Below are positions 27,701 to 35,486 of a DNA stretch of 64,000 nucleotides, one piece after another. A program made the translations under genes and the position numbers. How positions within the stretch are numbered: position 1 is the stretch's first letter; the number at the start of each line of letters is the position of its first letter. This DNA is from Sphingopyxis yananensis (GTDB lineage: Bacteria > Pseudomonadota > Alphaproteobacteria > Sphingomonadales > Sphingomonadaceae): positions 310,001-374,000 of the forward strand of contig NZ_JAJEWI010000005.1 in NCBI RefSeq assembly GCF_020687785.1. Reading direction: 5' to 3'. Below the pieces are notes generated by a model, which was not told where the DNA came from, made no database searches, and saw only the letters and a list, made by a program, of their open reading frames with translations.

Positions 27701-28122
27701 CGCTCCTCTTTCTTTTGCGCGGTCACGATGATTTCGTCATATTGCGGGGCGGTTTGGGATTGGGCCGCTTGTGCTGTGGGGGCTTCCAACGCTGACGTTG
27801 GGCGTTTGCGATTGCGCGGGGCCAATGTGTAGGTGCGGCCATCGCTGTTGATGATTTGCAGGTCTGCGTCGCTCACGGCGCGGCGGATGGCTTCGTCGAC
27901 GGTCATTTGCCCGCGAATGGCGCGGATTTTTTTGCCGGTGACGGCGCCAGCGCTGACCAGTAATTGGATGTCGGCTTGTTTGGCCAAGGCCGGTATGCCG
28001 GTGGCGGCCGATTGTGCCGGAATATCAAAGCTGCGGATTTGTGCCATGGCAGGCGTGGCGATGGCCACAGCCATGATAGCCACTGATGACGCCAAGACGC
28101 CCCGCAAATCGCGATAACGCAT
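24772..28122 (-). CDS. TonB-dependent receptor with N-terminal STN signalling domain
   Basis: An outer-membrane active-transport receptor of 1116 residues. After a signal peptide (cleavage near PAMAQ) comes an STN domain (about residues 28-103, FDIPAQSAATGIPALAKQAD to INSDGRTYTLAP) that signals to a FecR protein. A TonB-box region DEIIVTAQK follows near residue 129, then the plug with SIRGIGTKAISASSDPAVA and IEVLRGPQGTLYGRNATGG, and a large barrel ending in the outer-membrane phenylalanine (SVKKNF). The barrel contains several cysteine pairs in long loops (LCTRDPG, FCDPQLGC), unusual for the class. The STN part has host-like GC content whereas most of the rest is AT-rich, suggesting a mosaic gene. 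The ligand is unknown; the PraB-like neighbour could hint at hydrophobic substrates. Confidence 0.95.
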   Translation of the reverse strand: MRYRDLRGVLASSVAIMAVAIATPAMAQIRSFDIPAQSAATGIPALAKQADIQLLVSAGAVTGKKIRAIRGQMTVDEAIRRAVSDADLQIINSDGRTYTLAPRNRKRPTSALEAPTAQAAQSQTAPQYDEIIVTAQKKEERIQDVPIAMTALSAKALDEYKIEGGSELLRAIPNVNFSKSNFSMYNFSIRGIGTKAISASSDPAVAINFNNTPLIRNRLFEAEFFDMERIEVLRGPQGTLYGRNATGGVVNLIPAQPTADFAGEVKGEIGSYETRRLSGMLNVPLADTLGLRVSGAWTKRDGFDYNTFTQKRTNGRDLYSTRAILRWEPSDRLSVNAIWQHFEEDDDRLRTGKQLCTRDPGPDRVGNVAVTDPWLRGGMSQGCLPKSLYDDAAYGAPNAYSYAFLYVGGNIAWGRLPGPAGGTRPGPIVASTDGTDPYEGIVQSKNLREISSGYDPIFRANNDFFQLNLDFNVTDNVKIISQTGYASDKFYSTQDYNRYNPLKPMFNDSRGLVNSRNVPFDPPGEPGKFPGATPNGIFCDPQLGCRDRMIGADLMTSDNRQWTQELRVQSDFSSNFNFNIGLNYIDFKTQDNYYVFNNMFTLIADWYYSANFAQPTTRPCELGFEGRECIYIDPNPISNLNNMGHNYFLSQNGVRTKSTGIFGEIYYDISKDVKLTLGARYTSDDKLSSQVPTELLLGGGNKVFLPDGTAVEPGGVTGGTTNSGYNPLPSIQQNWNAFSGRAVVDWRPTLSFTNDTLIYFSASRGYKGGGTNPPRVNFNPKVVQYLDLAKEFEPEYLTALEIGTKNTFPNGVTLNANAFFYDYKNYQISQITERIAFNENFDAISWGLELEAAWRPSRHFKLDSNIGYLRTRIKNGEQSIDVLNRTQGNPEWMVLRPWLQVPSNCVAPTALVEKILGSFLPDRSFLSALCPGAQRLGTFDAAGLAADGIQGVRDLSLIYGFTYNPLRPYDPETVGLNIANGGSGAPNGGRGFYAPLGGNELPNSPRVTFNIGAEYSLFMDNDRWKATFRADYYRQSKSFARVYNTEIDRLKAWDNVNLSFYLESLEDDLTFNIYVKNLFDKAPITDAFFNSDDIGMPANVFTLDPRIIGFSVKKNF

Positions 28123-28203
28123 GTCCCTCTCCCCTATTTGGGCCTGCTTTATGCAAGCTTCTTCGTTAGATGCGCGGGAGAGTTGTTTCCGTAAAAATAA
28201 TCG

Positions 28204-28219
28204 ACATTATTATTAATGT
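28204..28219. promoter_or_regulatory. AT-rich inverted repeat upstream of the receptor gene
   Basis: Perfect inverted repeat ACATTA / TAATGT separated by TTAT, about 80 bp upstream of the receptor start. It could be a regulator site or a weak hairpin; nothing more can be said. Confidence 0.3.
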
Positions 28220-28250
28220 GAAGATTTATAATAGGAAAATGACGCGCGCG

Positions 28251-28820
28251 CTATGGGCCAAAGGCGGGCGCATAGATGACGCGGCCTTGGGGTAAGGGGG
28301 CGTCGGTTAGGGCGAGCACCATGAAATATTCGGGCGGCGGGCCGGGATAGACGAGGGTGGGGACAGCGCGAAAGCCGAAGCGGGTGTAATAATCTGGATT
28401 GCCCAGCACGACACAGCCTTGGGCCCCGCGCGCCCGCAATTGGTCCAGCCCGTGGTGAATGAGGGCGCTGCCAACGCCTTGATTTTGAAAATCGGGATGG
28501 ACGGAGATGGGGCCAAGGCCGAACCAATGCGAAGTGTAGGGGGTGTCGGGCGAGGTAGGGGACGGAGCGGGGGGCGAGGCGGGGAACGAGGCAAGCCCAT
28601 CTTGCGCAATATGGGTGATATGGATGGGCGAGAAAGCGGCGTGGCCGATGATTTCGCCCGATTGCTCGGTGAGCAGGGACAAGGTGAGGTCACCATCCGA
28701 CCGCAGGCGGGTGATGATTGCGGCTTCGGTCCCGCTGCTGTGCGGGGCGTTGGCGAAGGCGGCGGTGGTGAGCGCCGAAATGGCGTCATCGTCAGCCGAT
28801 GTTTCAAGGCGGATTGTCAT
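28251..28820 (-). CDS. GNAT family N-acetyltransferase
   Basis: A 189-residue acetyltransferase. The acetyl-CoA binding motif is in ISVHPDFQNQGVGSALIHHG (consensus Q/RxxGxG/A as QNQGVG), preceded by the beta-strand HWFGLGP and followed by GCVVLGNPDYYTRFGF, which is typical of the YhbS/COG3153 subgroup. ATG 28820 has AGGA eight bases upstream. A proline-serine-rich loop (PASPPAPSPTSPDTP) sits between strands and is an unusual insertion. It is divergent from a second GNAT gene. Substrate unknown. Confidence 0.88.
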   Translation of the reverse strand: MTIRLETSADDDAISALTTAAFANAPHSSGTEAAIITRLRSDGDLTLSLLTEQSGEIIGHAAFSPIHITHIAQDGLASFPASPPAPSPTSPDTPYTSHWFGLGPISVHPDFQNQGVGSALIHHGLDQLRARGAQGCVVLGNPDYYTRFGFRAVPTLVYPGPPPEYFMVLALTDAPLPQGRVIYAPAFGP

Positions 28821-28973
28821 GGTGCATATCCTGACATGAAGGGGCATGGCTTTCCATTTCTGAACAACTCGGCGATCATGATATTTGTTGCTTGAAACTG
28901 GCGTGGCGCTGTGGCGCGCTGCGCTGTGGTTAAGCGGAGTGTCGGAGGAGAGGATGGCAAAGGGGAGGGGCAA

Positions 28974-29402
28974 ATGATAGAGATTGGGGCGTATCGCGAC
29001 TTATATTTTGCGGGGGTCGACCGTTTGTGGCGGCGGGTGTTTCCGGATGATCCGCCACATAACCGCGCTGAGTTTGCGGTGCCCGAAAAGATGCGCATGC
29101 AGCCGGACTTGTTTTTGGTGGCTGTCGATAGAGAGCGTGTGGTCGGCACGGTGATGGCCGGATATGACGGGCATCGTGGGTGGCTATATTCGGTTGCGGT
29201 GGACCCTGATGTGCAGCGGAGCGGCGTGGGAACGAGGCTGGTGCGCGCAGCAGAGGCGCAGTTGGTGATGTTGGGATGCCGCAAGATTAATCTGCAAATC
29301 CGTGACGGGAATGAAGCTGTCACGGCCTTTTATGCGCGGCTGGGCTATGCTGTGGAGCCGCGCGTGAGCATGGGGAAACGGATCGCGGGACCGCCCGCCT
29401 AG
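28974..29402 (+). CDS. GNAT family acetyltransferase, YpeA-like
   Basis: A 142-residue acetyltransferase closely resembling YpeA in length and sequence pattern: FLVAVDRERVVGTVMAGYDG followed by HRGWLYSVAVDP and the acetyl-CoA loop VQRSGVGTRLV, then GCRKINLQI and FYARLGYAVEPRVSMGKRI. ATG 28974 lies behind GGGGAGGGG. Its 3' end overlaps that of the convergent YaiI gene by 4 bp. The biological substrate of YpeA proteins is not known. Confidence 0.88.
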   Translation: MIEIGAYRDLYFAGVDRLWRRVFPDDPPHNRAEFAVPEKMRMQPDLFLVAVDRERVVGTVMAGYDGHRGWLYSVAVDPDVQRSGVGTRLVRAAEAQLVMLGCRKINLQIRDGNEAVTAFYARLGYAVEPRVSMGKRIAGPPA

Positions 29403-29866
29403 CGGGAGAGGCGCACAATATGTTGGTCGAGCGCGGACAGAAAGCGGGAGCGGTCGGCCTTGGAGAAGGGCGGCGGGCCGCCGATGGCGTCGCCCACTGC
29501 GCCAGCGCGCAGGTCTGCCATGATGGCGCGAACCGCCACGGCGTTGCCGATGCTGTCGGGAGTGAAGGGCTTGCCATTGGGCGCGATGACGGCGGCTGCG
29601 CCGGATTTGAGGCAGCGGTCGGCCAATAAAATGTCGGCGGTGATGACGATATGTTTATCCGCCGCATGGTCGGCGACATGGGCGACAATATAATCATCGG
29701 CAGCGTCGAAACTGTCGTTCACGATTTTGCGGGAAATGAGGGGGTGATCGGGGATGCGGATGGCGCTGTTGCTGACCAGAAGCACGGGGACATGATAACG
29801 CCATGCGACTTTATATATTTCGTCTTTGACGGGGCAGGCATCGGCGTCGATCAAAATATGGAGCAT
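29399..29866 (-). CDS. YaiI/YqxD family (DUF188) protein
   Basis: A 155-residue PIN-like nuclease-fold protein. The N-terminal IDADACPVKDEIYKVA and the conserved VITADILLADRCL and FTPDSIGNAVAVRAIMADLR define the family. Acidic residues at the N-terminus and ITADI resemble the PIN active site, but nuclease activity of the family is not proven. Length is standard. Confidence 0.92.
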   Translation of the reverse strand: MLHILIDADACPVKDEIYKVAWRYHVPVLLVSNSAIRIPDHPLISRKIVNDSFDAADDYIVAHVADHAADKHIVITADILLADRCLKSGAAAVIAPNGKPFTPDSIGNAVAVRAIMADLRAGAVGDAIGGPPPFSKADRSRFLSALDQHIVRLSR

Positions 29867-29959
29867 GATGGGATGATAGGCGCGCTGGGGCGGGAATGCC
29901 AGCAGGCGGCGGGGCGTGGCCTGCGCGGCCCCTATTCGCGCCGCCTTATGATGGGTAAA

Positions 29960-30412
29960 TTAAGCCTTTTCGAGCATATGAATGTTGGTTGGCCCCCAAT
30001 ATGCGGTCATGGAGGTGATGAGGCCGTCGTCATCGAACACCATAACATCGAGCGTGTCACTGCGGAAAGCTGTCGTTTCTGCGCCGGCGAATACCGTAAA
30101 ACTGGCGGCGCCATAGCGGCCTGCCACCCGCACATCTTCGGCAACGGTCATATCCATAGGGCCGGCGGCATCAAAACAGGCTTGATACCATTTTTCTATG
30201 TCTTGGCGGCCCGTGACAGCGGGCGCGGTGACGGGATCGCGCACAATGGCGTCTGGGCTGTATAGGTCCGCAATGGCTTTGGCGTCAGCGGCGGTAAATA
30301 ATTTTGCGTAGCGATGGAAAGTTGACCGGACATGATCTGGCGTTGGGCCGCTCAGATCCTGTTCATCGACCATATTTTGAGTAACATTCGGTAAAATATG
30401 CGCATCATTCAT
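29960..30412 (-). CDS. Ketosteroid isomerase-like enzyme (NTF2-like fold)
   Basis: A 150-residue protein of the NTF2/SnoaL fold that resembles the delta5-3-ketosteroid isomerase of Pseudomonas putida along its whole length. Catalytic residues appear in place: Tyr35 (HRYAKLF), Asp59 (AIVRDPVT) and Asp122 (TLDVMVF); the spacing of 24 and 63 residues equals Tyr16-Asp40-Asp103 of the known enzyme, and the supporting Tyr51, Tyr76 and Trp139 (AYW) also line up. ATG 30412 follows AAAGAGGA; an ATG at 30439 is open but poorly supported. No other steroid-degradation gene is nearby, so the real substrate may be a different enol-type compound. Confidence 0.8.
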   Translation of the reverse strand: MNDAHILPNVTQNMVDEQDLSGPTPDHVRSTFHRYAKLFTAADAKAIADLYSPDAIVRDPVTAPAVTGRQDIEKWYQACFDAAGPMDMTVAEDVRVAGRYGAASFTVFAGAETTAFRSDTLDVMVFDDDGLITSMTAYWGPTNIHMLEKA

Positions 30413-30513
30413 CGCAACGCTATCCTCTTTATAACCCATATTATGATTTTGCGTAATTATTGGGCGCTATAACGAGTGGGTGGCGATTTTTGCAACTTTT
30501 GTTTTTCGGGGGT

Positions 30514-31089
30514 TTAGCGGGCGGATTCCCGCACCGTTTCCATGGCAACATAGGTGGATGTGCTGGCGACATGCGGCAGGGCGGATATTTTTTCACCCAA
30601 GATGATGCGGTATCGACGGATGTCCACGGTGCGGACCTTGAGCAGATAGTCAAAGCTGCTGGCGATCATATGACATTCCTCCACCTCGGGGATTTGGCGG
30701 ACGGCGGCGTTGAACTGAGTCAAAGCTTCTTCGCGGGTGTCGGATAATTTGACTTCGGCAAAGGCGACATGGTCGAGGCCCAATTTGGCAGGGTCGATAA
30801 TCGCGCGAAAGGCCACGATGACACCGCTTTGTTGCAAGCGGCGGAGGCGTTGTTGACACGGCGTTTTGGAAAGGCCGACCGCATCGGCCAAATCGGTGAT
30901 GGTGACGCGGCCATCGGCGCGTAGGACCGCGAGAATCTTGCGGTCAAACTCATCCAAATCAACAACATGAGGGCTGGAGGTGCCTTGTGGGCCCGAAAAT
31001 GCGCCGGAGAGCGGGCTTGTCAGCGCGCTGCTATGTCCGCTGGGAAGGCTGTATTTGGACGCTTTCACTTTGATGGGCGTATTTTTCAT
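30514..31089 (-). CDS. Lrp/AsnC family transcriptional regulator (PutR-like)
   Basis: A 191-residue regulator: winged helix-turn-helix (DEFDRKILAVLRADGRVTIT and LADAVGLSKTPCQQRLRRLQ) followed by the RAM/AsnC ligand domain (VAFAEVKLSDTREEALTQF, VEECHMIASSFDYLLKV). The first 40 residues are an unconserved, Ser/Pro-rich extension; the true start may be further in. It is divergent from putA, and in alphaproteobacteria an Lrp-type PutR in this position activates putA in response to proline. The same role is inferred here. Confidence 0.9.
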   Translation of the reverse strand: MKNTPIKVKASKYSLPSGHSSALTSPLSGAFSGPQGTSSPHVVDLDEFDRKILAVLRADGRVTITDLADAVGLSKTPCQQRLRRLQQSGVIVAFRAIIDPAKLGLDHVAFAEVKLSDTREEALTQFNAAVRQIPEVEECHMIASSFDYLLKVRTVDIRRYRIILGEKISALPHVASTSTYVAMETVRESAR

Positions 31090-31229
31090 GAAATTAGCCT
31101 AAATTTTATCACAATTATGGTCGATATACTATGTTTATGGCATAAATAAAGGCAGAATGCTTTTTGACGCTCTGGTAGAAAGGTTGCACGTTTAATGTCA
31201 CGTAAGATGATTTTTTAGAAAGATTTTTT
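31090..31229. promoter_or_regulatory. Divergent putR-putA control region with AT-rich inverted repeats
   Basis: A 140-bp AT-rich gap in an otherwise GC-rich region. It holds two imperfect palindromes, AAATTAGCCTAAATTT (31091-31106) and TTTATGGCATAAA (31134-31146), of the AT-rich kind that Lrp family proteins bind. Position between regulator and target supports an operator role; the sites are inferred. Confidence 0.4.
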
Positions 31230-34200
31230 ATGTCCGCACTCGCCCAGGACCGTATGCCGCTGAACATATTGGCGCGCACGAGTGAAGAGGCGGTTGTGGC
31301 CAATTTGCGGTCCATTTTGGCGTCATCCCCCGCCACGGTGGACGCGGTGTCGCACCGTGGTTTACAGATCATCCGCCGCGCCAAGGCCGAAGGCGACCGG
31401 GAAACGCTGGTTGCGCAATTGATGAACCGTTACCGCCTGTCCACCGAAGAAGGCGTGGTGTTGATGTGCTTGGCCGAAGCGTTGCTGCGCGTGCCAGATA
31501 GCGGGACCGCCAATGCCTTGATCCGTGACAAAATTGCAGGACGTCAGTGGGCCGAGGGGGATAGCGGCGATAGCCCGTTGGTGGTCGCCCTGTCGTCGCG
31601 CGGTTTGGCGTTGGGGTCGGCGACCTTGATGCTGGATTCGATGGGCAGCAAAGCCAATCCGCTGAATCTGTTGAAAGCGATGGTTCGTCGTTCGGGTGAA
31701 CCCGTGATCCGTCAGGCCGCGATGATGGCGATGCGGATGCTGGGTCAGCAATTTGTGATGGGCGAAAGCATTGATGCGGCCGTAAAGCGCGCCGACAAGG
31801 TGACGACCGAGCTGGCCAGTTTCGACATGCTGGGCGAAGCTGCCCGCACTGCCGAGGATGCGGAGCGTTATTATCGCAGCTATGCCGACGCCATTCAGCG
31901 CATTGGCCGCGATGCCAAGTCTGGTGATCCTTATGCCAACCATGGCATTTCGATTAAGCTGTCGGCACTGCACCCGCGTTATGAATATTGGCAGGCCGAC
32001 CGTGTGATGGGCGAATTGGTACCCCGCGTGATTGAATTGTGCATGGCCGCGCGGGCGGTGAACATTCCGTTGATGATCGACGCCGAAGAAAGCGACCGTC
32101 TGGAACCCCATATGGACGTCTATGGCGCGTTGGTGGATGCGGGCGTGGCCGATGGCTGGACCGGTTTGGGCATTGTGATTCAAGCCTATATGAAGCGCGC
32201 ACCTGCCGTGATCGAATGGTTGGCGGCCAAAGCGCAGGCGCGCGGCGTCAAGCTGGCGATGCGTTTGGTGAAGGGCGCTTATTGGGATACCGAAATTAAG
32301 CGGGCGCAGACGATGGGCATGGGCGATTTTCCCGTGTTCACGCAAAAATTGCACACCGACTTGAATTATATGCGCTGTGCGCAACTGCTGCGCGGATATC
32401 AGGGCTGCATTTTCCCGGCTTTTGCCAGCCACAATGCGATGACGCTGGCCTTTGTGACCGAATTATTCGCGGACGCGGATTATGAATTGCAGCGCCTGCA
32501 CGGCATGGGCGAGGGCGCGCATGATGCGGTGCTGGCGCTCTATCCGCCGCCGCGCCCTGTGCGGGTTTATGCGCCCGTTGGGACGCACCGTGATTTGCTG
32601 GCATATCTGGTCCGCCGCTTGTTGGAAAATGGAGCGAACAGCAGCTTTGTTCACCAATTTTCCGACCCCGATGTCACGGCAGAAGATTTGGCGGTGGACC
32701 CGCGCACGCAGGCGTCCCAGCCGCGCAAAATCGCCAATGGTTTAGAATTATTTGATCCGACACGCAAAAATTCGCGTGGATATGATGTGGGGGAACCGGG
32801 AGTGTCCGAGAAGTTGATGGCAGCGATTGATGCTGCCCGTCCGAAAATGCCGGTAGCCGCGCCTTTGGTGGGTGGCCAAGTGCGCAGTGGACCCAGTGAG
32901 CCGGTGCTGAACCCCGCAACGGGGGCTGCGATGGGCAGCGTGATTGAAGCCGATCAGGCGATTGTCGCCGAAGCCATTGCCGCCGCCAAGGCGGCGCAAG
33001 GGGCGTGGAGTTTGGCGGGCGGTGCCTATCGCGCCGAGCGTTTGGAACGCGCCGCAGACCTGCTGGAAGAACGTGATGCCTTGTTCTTGGGCCTGTGCAT
33101 GGATGAAGCGGGCAAGACTTTGGTCGATGCCATTGCTGAATTGCGCGAAGCGGTAGATTTCCTGCGCTATTATGCTGCGCAGGCCCGCGCTGAATTTACC
33201 GACCCCGTGCAGTTGCCAGGGCCAACGGGTGAGCGCAACGAGTTGTTGCTGGAAGGCAAGGGCCTGTTTACCTGTATCAGCCCGTGGAATTTCCCACTGG
33301 CGATTTTCTTGGGACAGGTTTCGGCCGCTTTGGCAGCGGGTAATGCCGTATTGGCCAAGCCCGCAGAGCAGACCCCGCTTGTTGCCTATTTTGCGGTACA
33401 ATTATTGTTGGAAGCCGGTGTTCCGGCAGAGGTTTTGCACTATCTGCCCGGACGGGGTGAGACGGTCGGCGCGGCCTTGACCGGCAGTGAGGCGATTATC
33501 GGCGTGGCCTTCACGGGTTCGACTGAAGTGGCCAAGATGATTAACCGTAGCTTGGCGGGCCGTGACGGCGCGATTGCGACGTTGATCGCCGAAACCGGCG
33601 GCGCCAATGCGATGATCGTGGACAGCACCGCCTTGCCCGAACAAGTGGCGCGCGATGCGGTGGCGTCGGCGTTTCAGTCGGCGGGTCAGCGTTGTTCGGC
33701 GCTGCGTTTATTATGTGTGCAAGAAGATGTGGCAGAGGGCATGACCGCCATGATTGCGGGCGCAATGGCCGAGCTGAACATTGGCAACCCCGCCGATTTG
33801 GCGACGGATGTTGGCCCGATTATTGACGAAGAAGCCCGCGCCAACATAGCCGATTATATTGCCGAAGCGCGCAAGGCTGGCCGCGTGATGGCCGAGGCCA
33901 CGCGCATGGGCGATGTGGCGGGTGGCAGCTTTGTTGCCCCGGTGATCATTCGCTTGGATGATGTGACCGATTTGAAGCGCGAAATCTTTGGCCCTGTGCT
34001 GCATGTGGTGACATGGAAGGGCGGCGAATTGGATGCGCTGATCGACCAAATTAACACATCGGGATATGGGCTGACCTTGGGTGTGCATACGCGCATCGAC
34101 AGTGTGGCGGCGCATATTGCGGCCCATGCCGAAGTCGGCAACATCTATGTCAATCGCAACCAAATTGGTGCGGTTGTCGGATCGCAACCCTTTGGTGGAC

Positions 34201-34325
34201 GGGGCCTGTCGGGCACCGGACCCAAGGCAGGTGGCCCGCGCTATTTGCATCGCTTTGCCGAAGAAAAAACCATCAGCACCGACGTGACGGCGGCGGGCGG
34301 TAACGCGGCTTTGATGGCGAGCTGA
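31230..34325 (+). CDS. putA: Bifunctional proline dehydrogenase / glutamate-semialdehyde dehydrogenase PutA
   Basis: Oxidises proline to glutamate in two steps at the inner face of the membrane. The 1031-residue protein has an N-terminal helical domain, the FAD-binding proline dehydrogenase barrel (about residues 160-470, with GISIKLSALHPRYE, MRLVKGAYWDTEIKRAQ, ASHNAMT) and the aldehyde dehydrogenase domain (about residues 540-1010; ISPWNFPLAIF, AETGGANAMIVD with catalytic Glu, SAGQRCSALRLLCV with catalytic Cys). There is no N-terminal ribbon-helix-helix DNA-binding domain, so it cannot repress itself as in enterics; the divergent Lrp-type gene is the likely regulator. Confidence 0.97.
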   Translation: MSALAQDRMPLNILARTSEEAVVANLRSILASSPATVDAVSHRGLQIIRRAKAEGDRETLVAQLMNRYRLSTEEGVVLMCLAEALLRVPDSGTANALIRDKIAGRQWAEGDSGDSPLVVALSSRGLALGSATLMLDSMGSKANPLNLLKAMVRRSGEPVIRQAAMMAMRMLGQQFVMGESIDAAVKRADKVTTELASFDMLGEAARTAEDAERYYRSYADAIQRIGRDAKSGDPYANHGISIKLSALHPRYEYWQADRVMGELVPRVIELCMAARAVNIPLMIDAEESDRLEPHMDVYGALVDAGVADGWTGLGIVIQAYMKRAPAVIEWLAAKAQARGVKLAMRLVKGAYWDTEIKRAQTMGMGDFPVFTQKLHTDLNYMRCAQLLRGYQGCIFPAFASHNAMTLAFVTELFADADYELQRLHGMGEGAHDAVLALYPPPRPVRVYAPVGTHRDLLAYLVRRLLENGANSSFVHQFSDPDVTAEDLAVDPRTQASQPRKIANGLELFDPTRKNSRGYDVGEPGVSEKLMAAIDAARPKMPVAAPLVGGQVRSGPSEPVLNPATGAAMGSVIEADQAIVAEAIAAAKAAQGAWSLAGGAYRAERLERAADLLEERDALFLGLCMDEAGKTLVDAIAELREAVDFLRYYAAQARAEFTDPVQLPGPTGERNELLLEGKGLFTCISPWNFPLAIFLGQVSAALAAGNAVLAKPAEQTPLVAYFAVQLLLEAGVPAEVLHYLPGRGETVGAALTGSEAIIGVAFTGSTEVAKMINRSLAGRDGAIATLIAETGGANAMIVDSTALPEQVARDAVASAFQSAGQRCSALRLLCVQEDVAEGMTAMIAGAMAELNIGNPADLATDVGPIIDEEARANIADYIAEARKAGRVMAEATRMGDVAGGSFVAPVIIRLDDVTDLKREIFGPVLHVVTWKGGELDALIDQINTSGYGLTLGVHTRIDSVAAHIAAHAEVGNIYVNRNQIGAVVGSQPFGGRGLSGTGPKAGGPRYLHRFAEEKTISTDVTAAGGNAALMAS

Positions 34326-34468
34326 GGCGGCTGGTCAGACGATATTATTTTCGTGCGAAAAGGGGCTGCGTGACGGGTTCCGGTTCATTCCGCCAGAATG
34401 AGGCCAGTTTCACATCCCCCGCATGAATGCCCGCTCGGCCAATATCCCCCCCCTTTGCGCCGAGTGGG

Positions 34469-34504
34469 AAAAGGGTGCATGTCCATTGCGGCATGCACCC
34501 TTTT
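34469..34504. terminator. Bidirectional terminator between putA and the TPR gene
   Basis: Stem AAAAGGGTGCATG / CATGCACCCTTTT, loop of ten bases; T run on the right and A run on the left serve both convergent genes. Confidence 0.9.
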
Positions 34505-34550
34505 ACTTTTGGGCTATGTTATTTGGGGTATGGCGCTTGGGGTTGGCGGC

Positions 34551-35486
34551 TTAAGCGCCAGGGACCGCCAATAATTTGGCCTGCGCGCGAAGGCGGGCAG
34601 CGGCGGCAGGGTTGGCGGCGACCGCGTCCTGCAAAGCCTTGGCGGCTTTATTGGTTTCGCCCAAGGTCATGCGGCTGCGCATTAGCATGATCCATTGATC
34701 GACATTTTGCGGATTGGCGGCGATTTTGGATTCCAAACTGGCGATCATGCCGTCGATCATGGCGTCTTGTTGGCCCTTGGGAAGCTGGGACGCGGCCTCC
34801 ATGTCCGCGCGGGTTGGGCCGGGAATGGCGCGGGCGGCGACGGGCATGTCTTGGGCGGAAAGCGGCGGCGCAGCGGGGGCCTTGGTGGCCGCAAGGCGCG
34901 GGGCGACATCGATTTTATGAATGGCGCCGACTTGTTCGATGGTACGGCGCAGGTCCGCTTCCCATGGCGCGCCAGCGGGGGTGTCGGCCAGCAGGGCGAA
35001 CCAATCGTTGATTGCGCCTTGATGGTCGCCCGACAGGTCTTTTTTCACCGCCATGAAATAGCGGGCGCGCGGTTCCTTGGGGTCAAGCGTGATCGCTTTT
35101 TCAAAAGCGGCCGCCGCCGCAGCGGGCATGGGGTCGCGTTCGCTTGCCATTAACAAAGACTCGCCATAGGCGGACCATAGACCGGCGCTTCGCGGTGACA
35201 GGCTGGTGGCCTTTTGATAGCTTTCTGCGGCGGCAGAAAACTGCCCTTGGTCGAAGCGCGCATTGGCCAGCGCGGACCATGTTTCGGCATTGTCGGGATT
35301 GTCGCGAATTTGCTGTTCCAGCGCGGCAATGACATCGCCGCCAGCATCGGTCGATAGCATGGCGGAAGGGGTGCTGGCACCGCCTTGTTCCTGCCATAGG
35401 GTATAGCCAACAGCGCCGCACAGCAGCAAGGCGGAGGCCGCCAATATGGTTTTGTTGGTTGTGGACATGGCACCCATGGCAGGCAT
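34551..35486 (-). CDS. Membrane-anchored TPR protein, CcmI/NrfG-like
   Basis: A 311-residue protein with one N-terminal membrane helix (ILAASALLLCGAVGYTLW) and periplasmic TPR repeats: AALEQQIRDNPDNAETWSAL then FDQGQFSAAAESYQKATSLS, and a C-terminal set IASLESKIAANPQNVDQWIM with SRMTLGETNKAAKALQDAV. The C-terminal pattern is that of the CcmI/NrfG subunits that present apocytochrome to the haem lyase. Start 35486 is the best guess, with GAAAG upstream; ATG 35468 is also in frame. No ccmEFGH genes are adjacent, but the gene is divergent from a multihaem cytochrome operon, so a role in haem attachment to those proteins is a reasonable inference. Confidence 0.72.
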   Translation of the reverse strand: MPAMGAMSTTNKTILAASALLLCGAVGYTLWQEQGGASTPSAMLSTDAGGDVIAALEQQIRDNPDNAETWSALANARFDQGQFSAAAESYQKATSLSPRSAGLWSAYGESLLMASERDPMPAAAAAAFEKAITLDPKEPRARYFMAVKKDLSGDHQGAINDWFALLADTPAGAPWEADLRRTIEQVGAIHKIDVAPRLAATKAPAAPPLSAQDMPVAARAIPGPTRADMEAASQLPKGQQDAMIDGMIASLESKIAANPQNVDQWIMLMRSRMTLGETNKAAKALQDAVAANPAAAARLRAQAKLLAVPGA

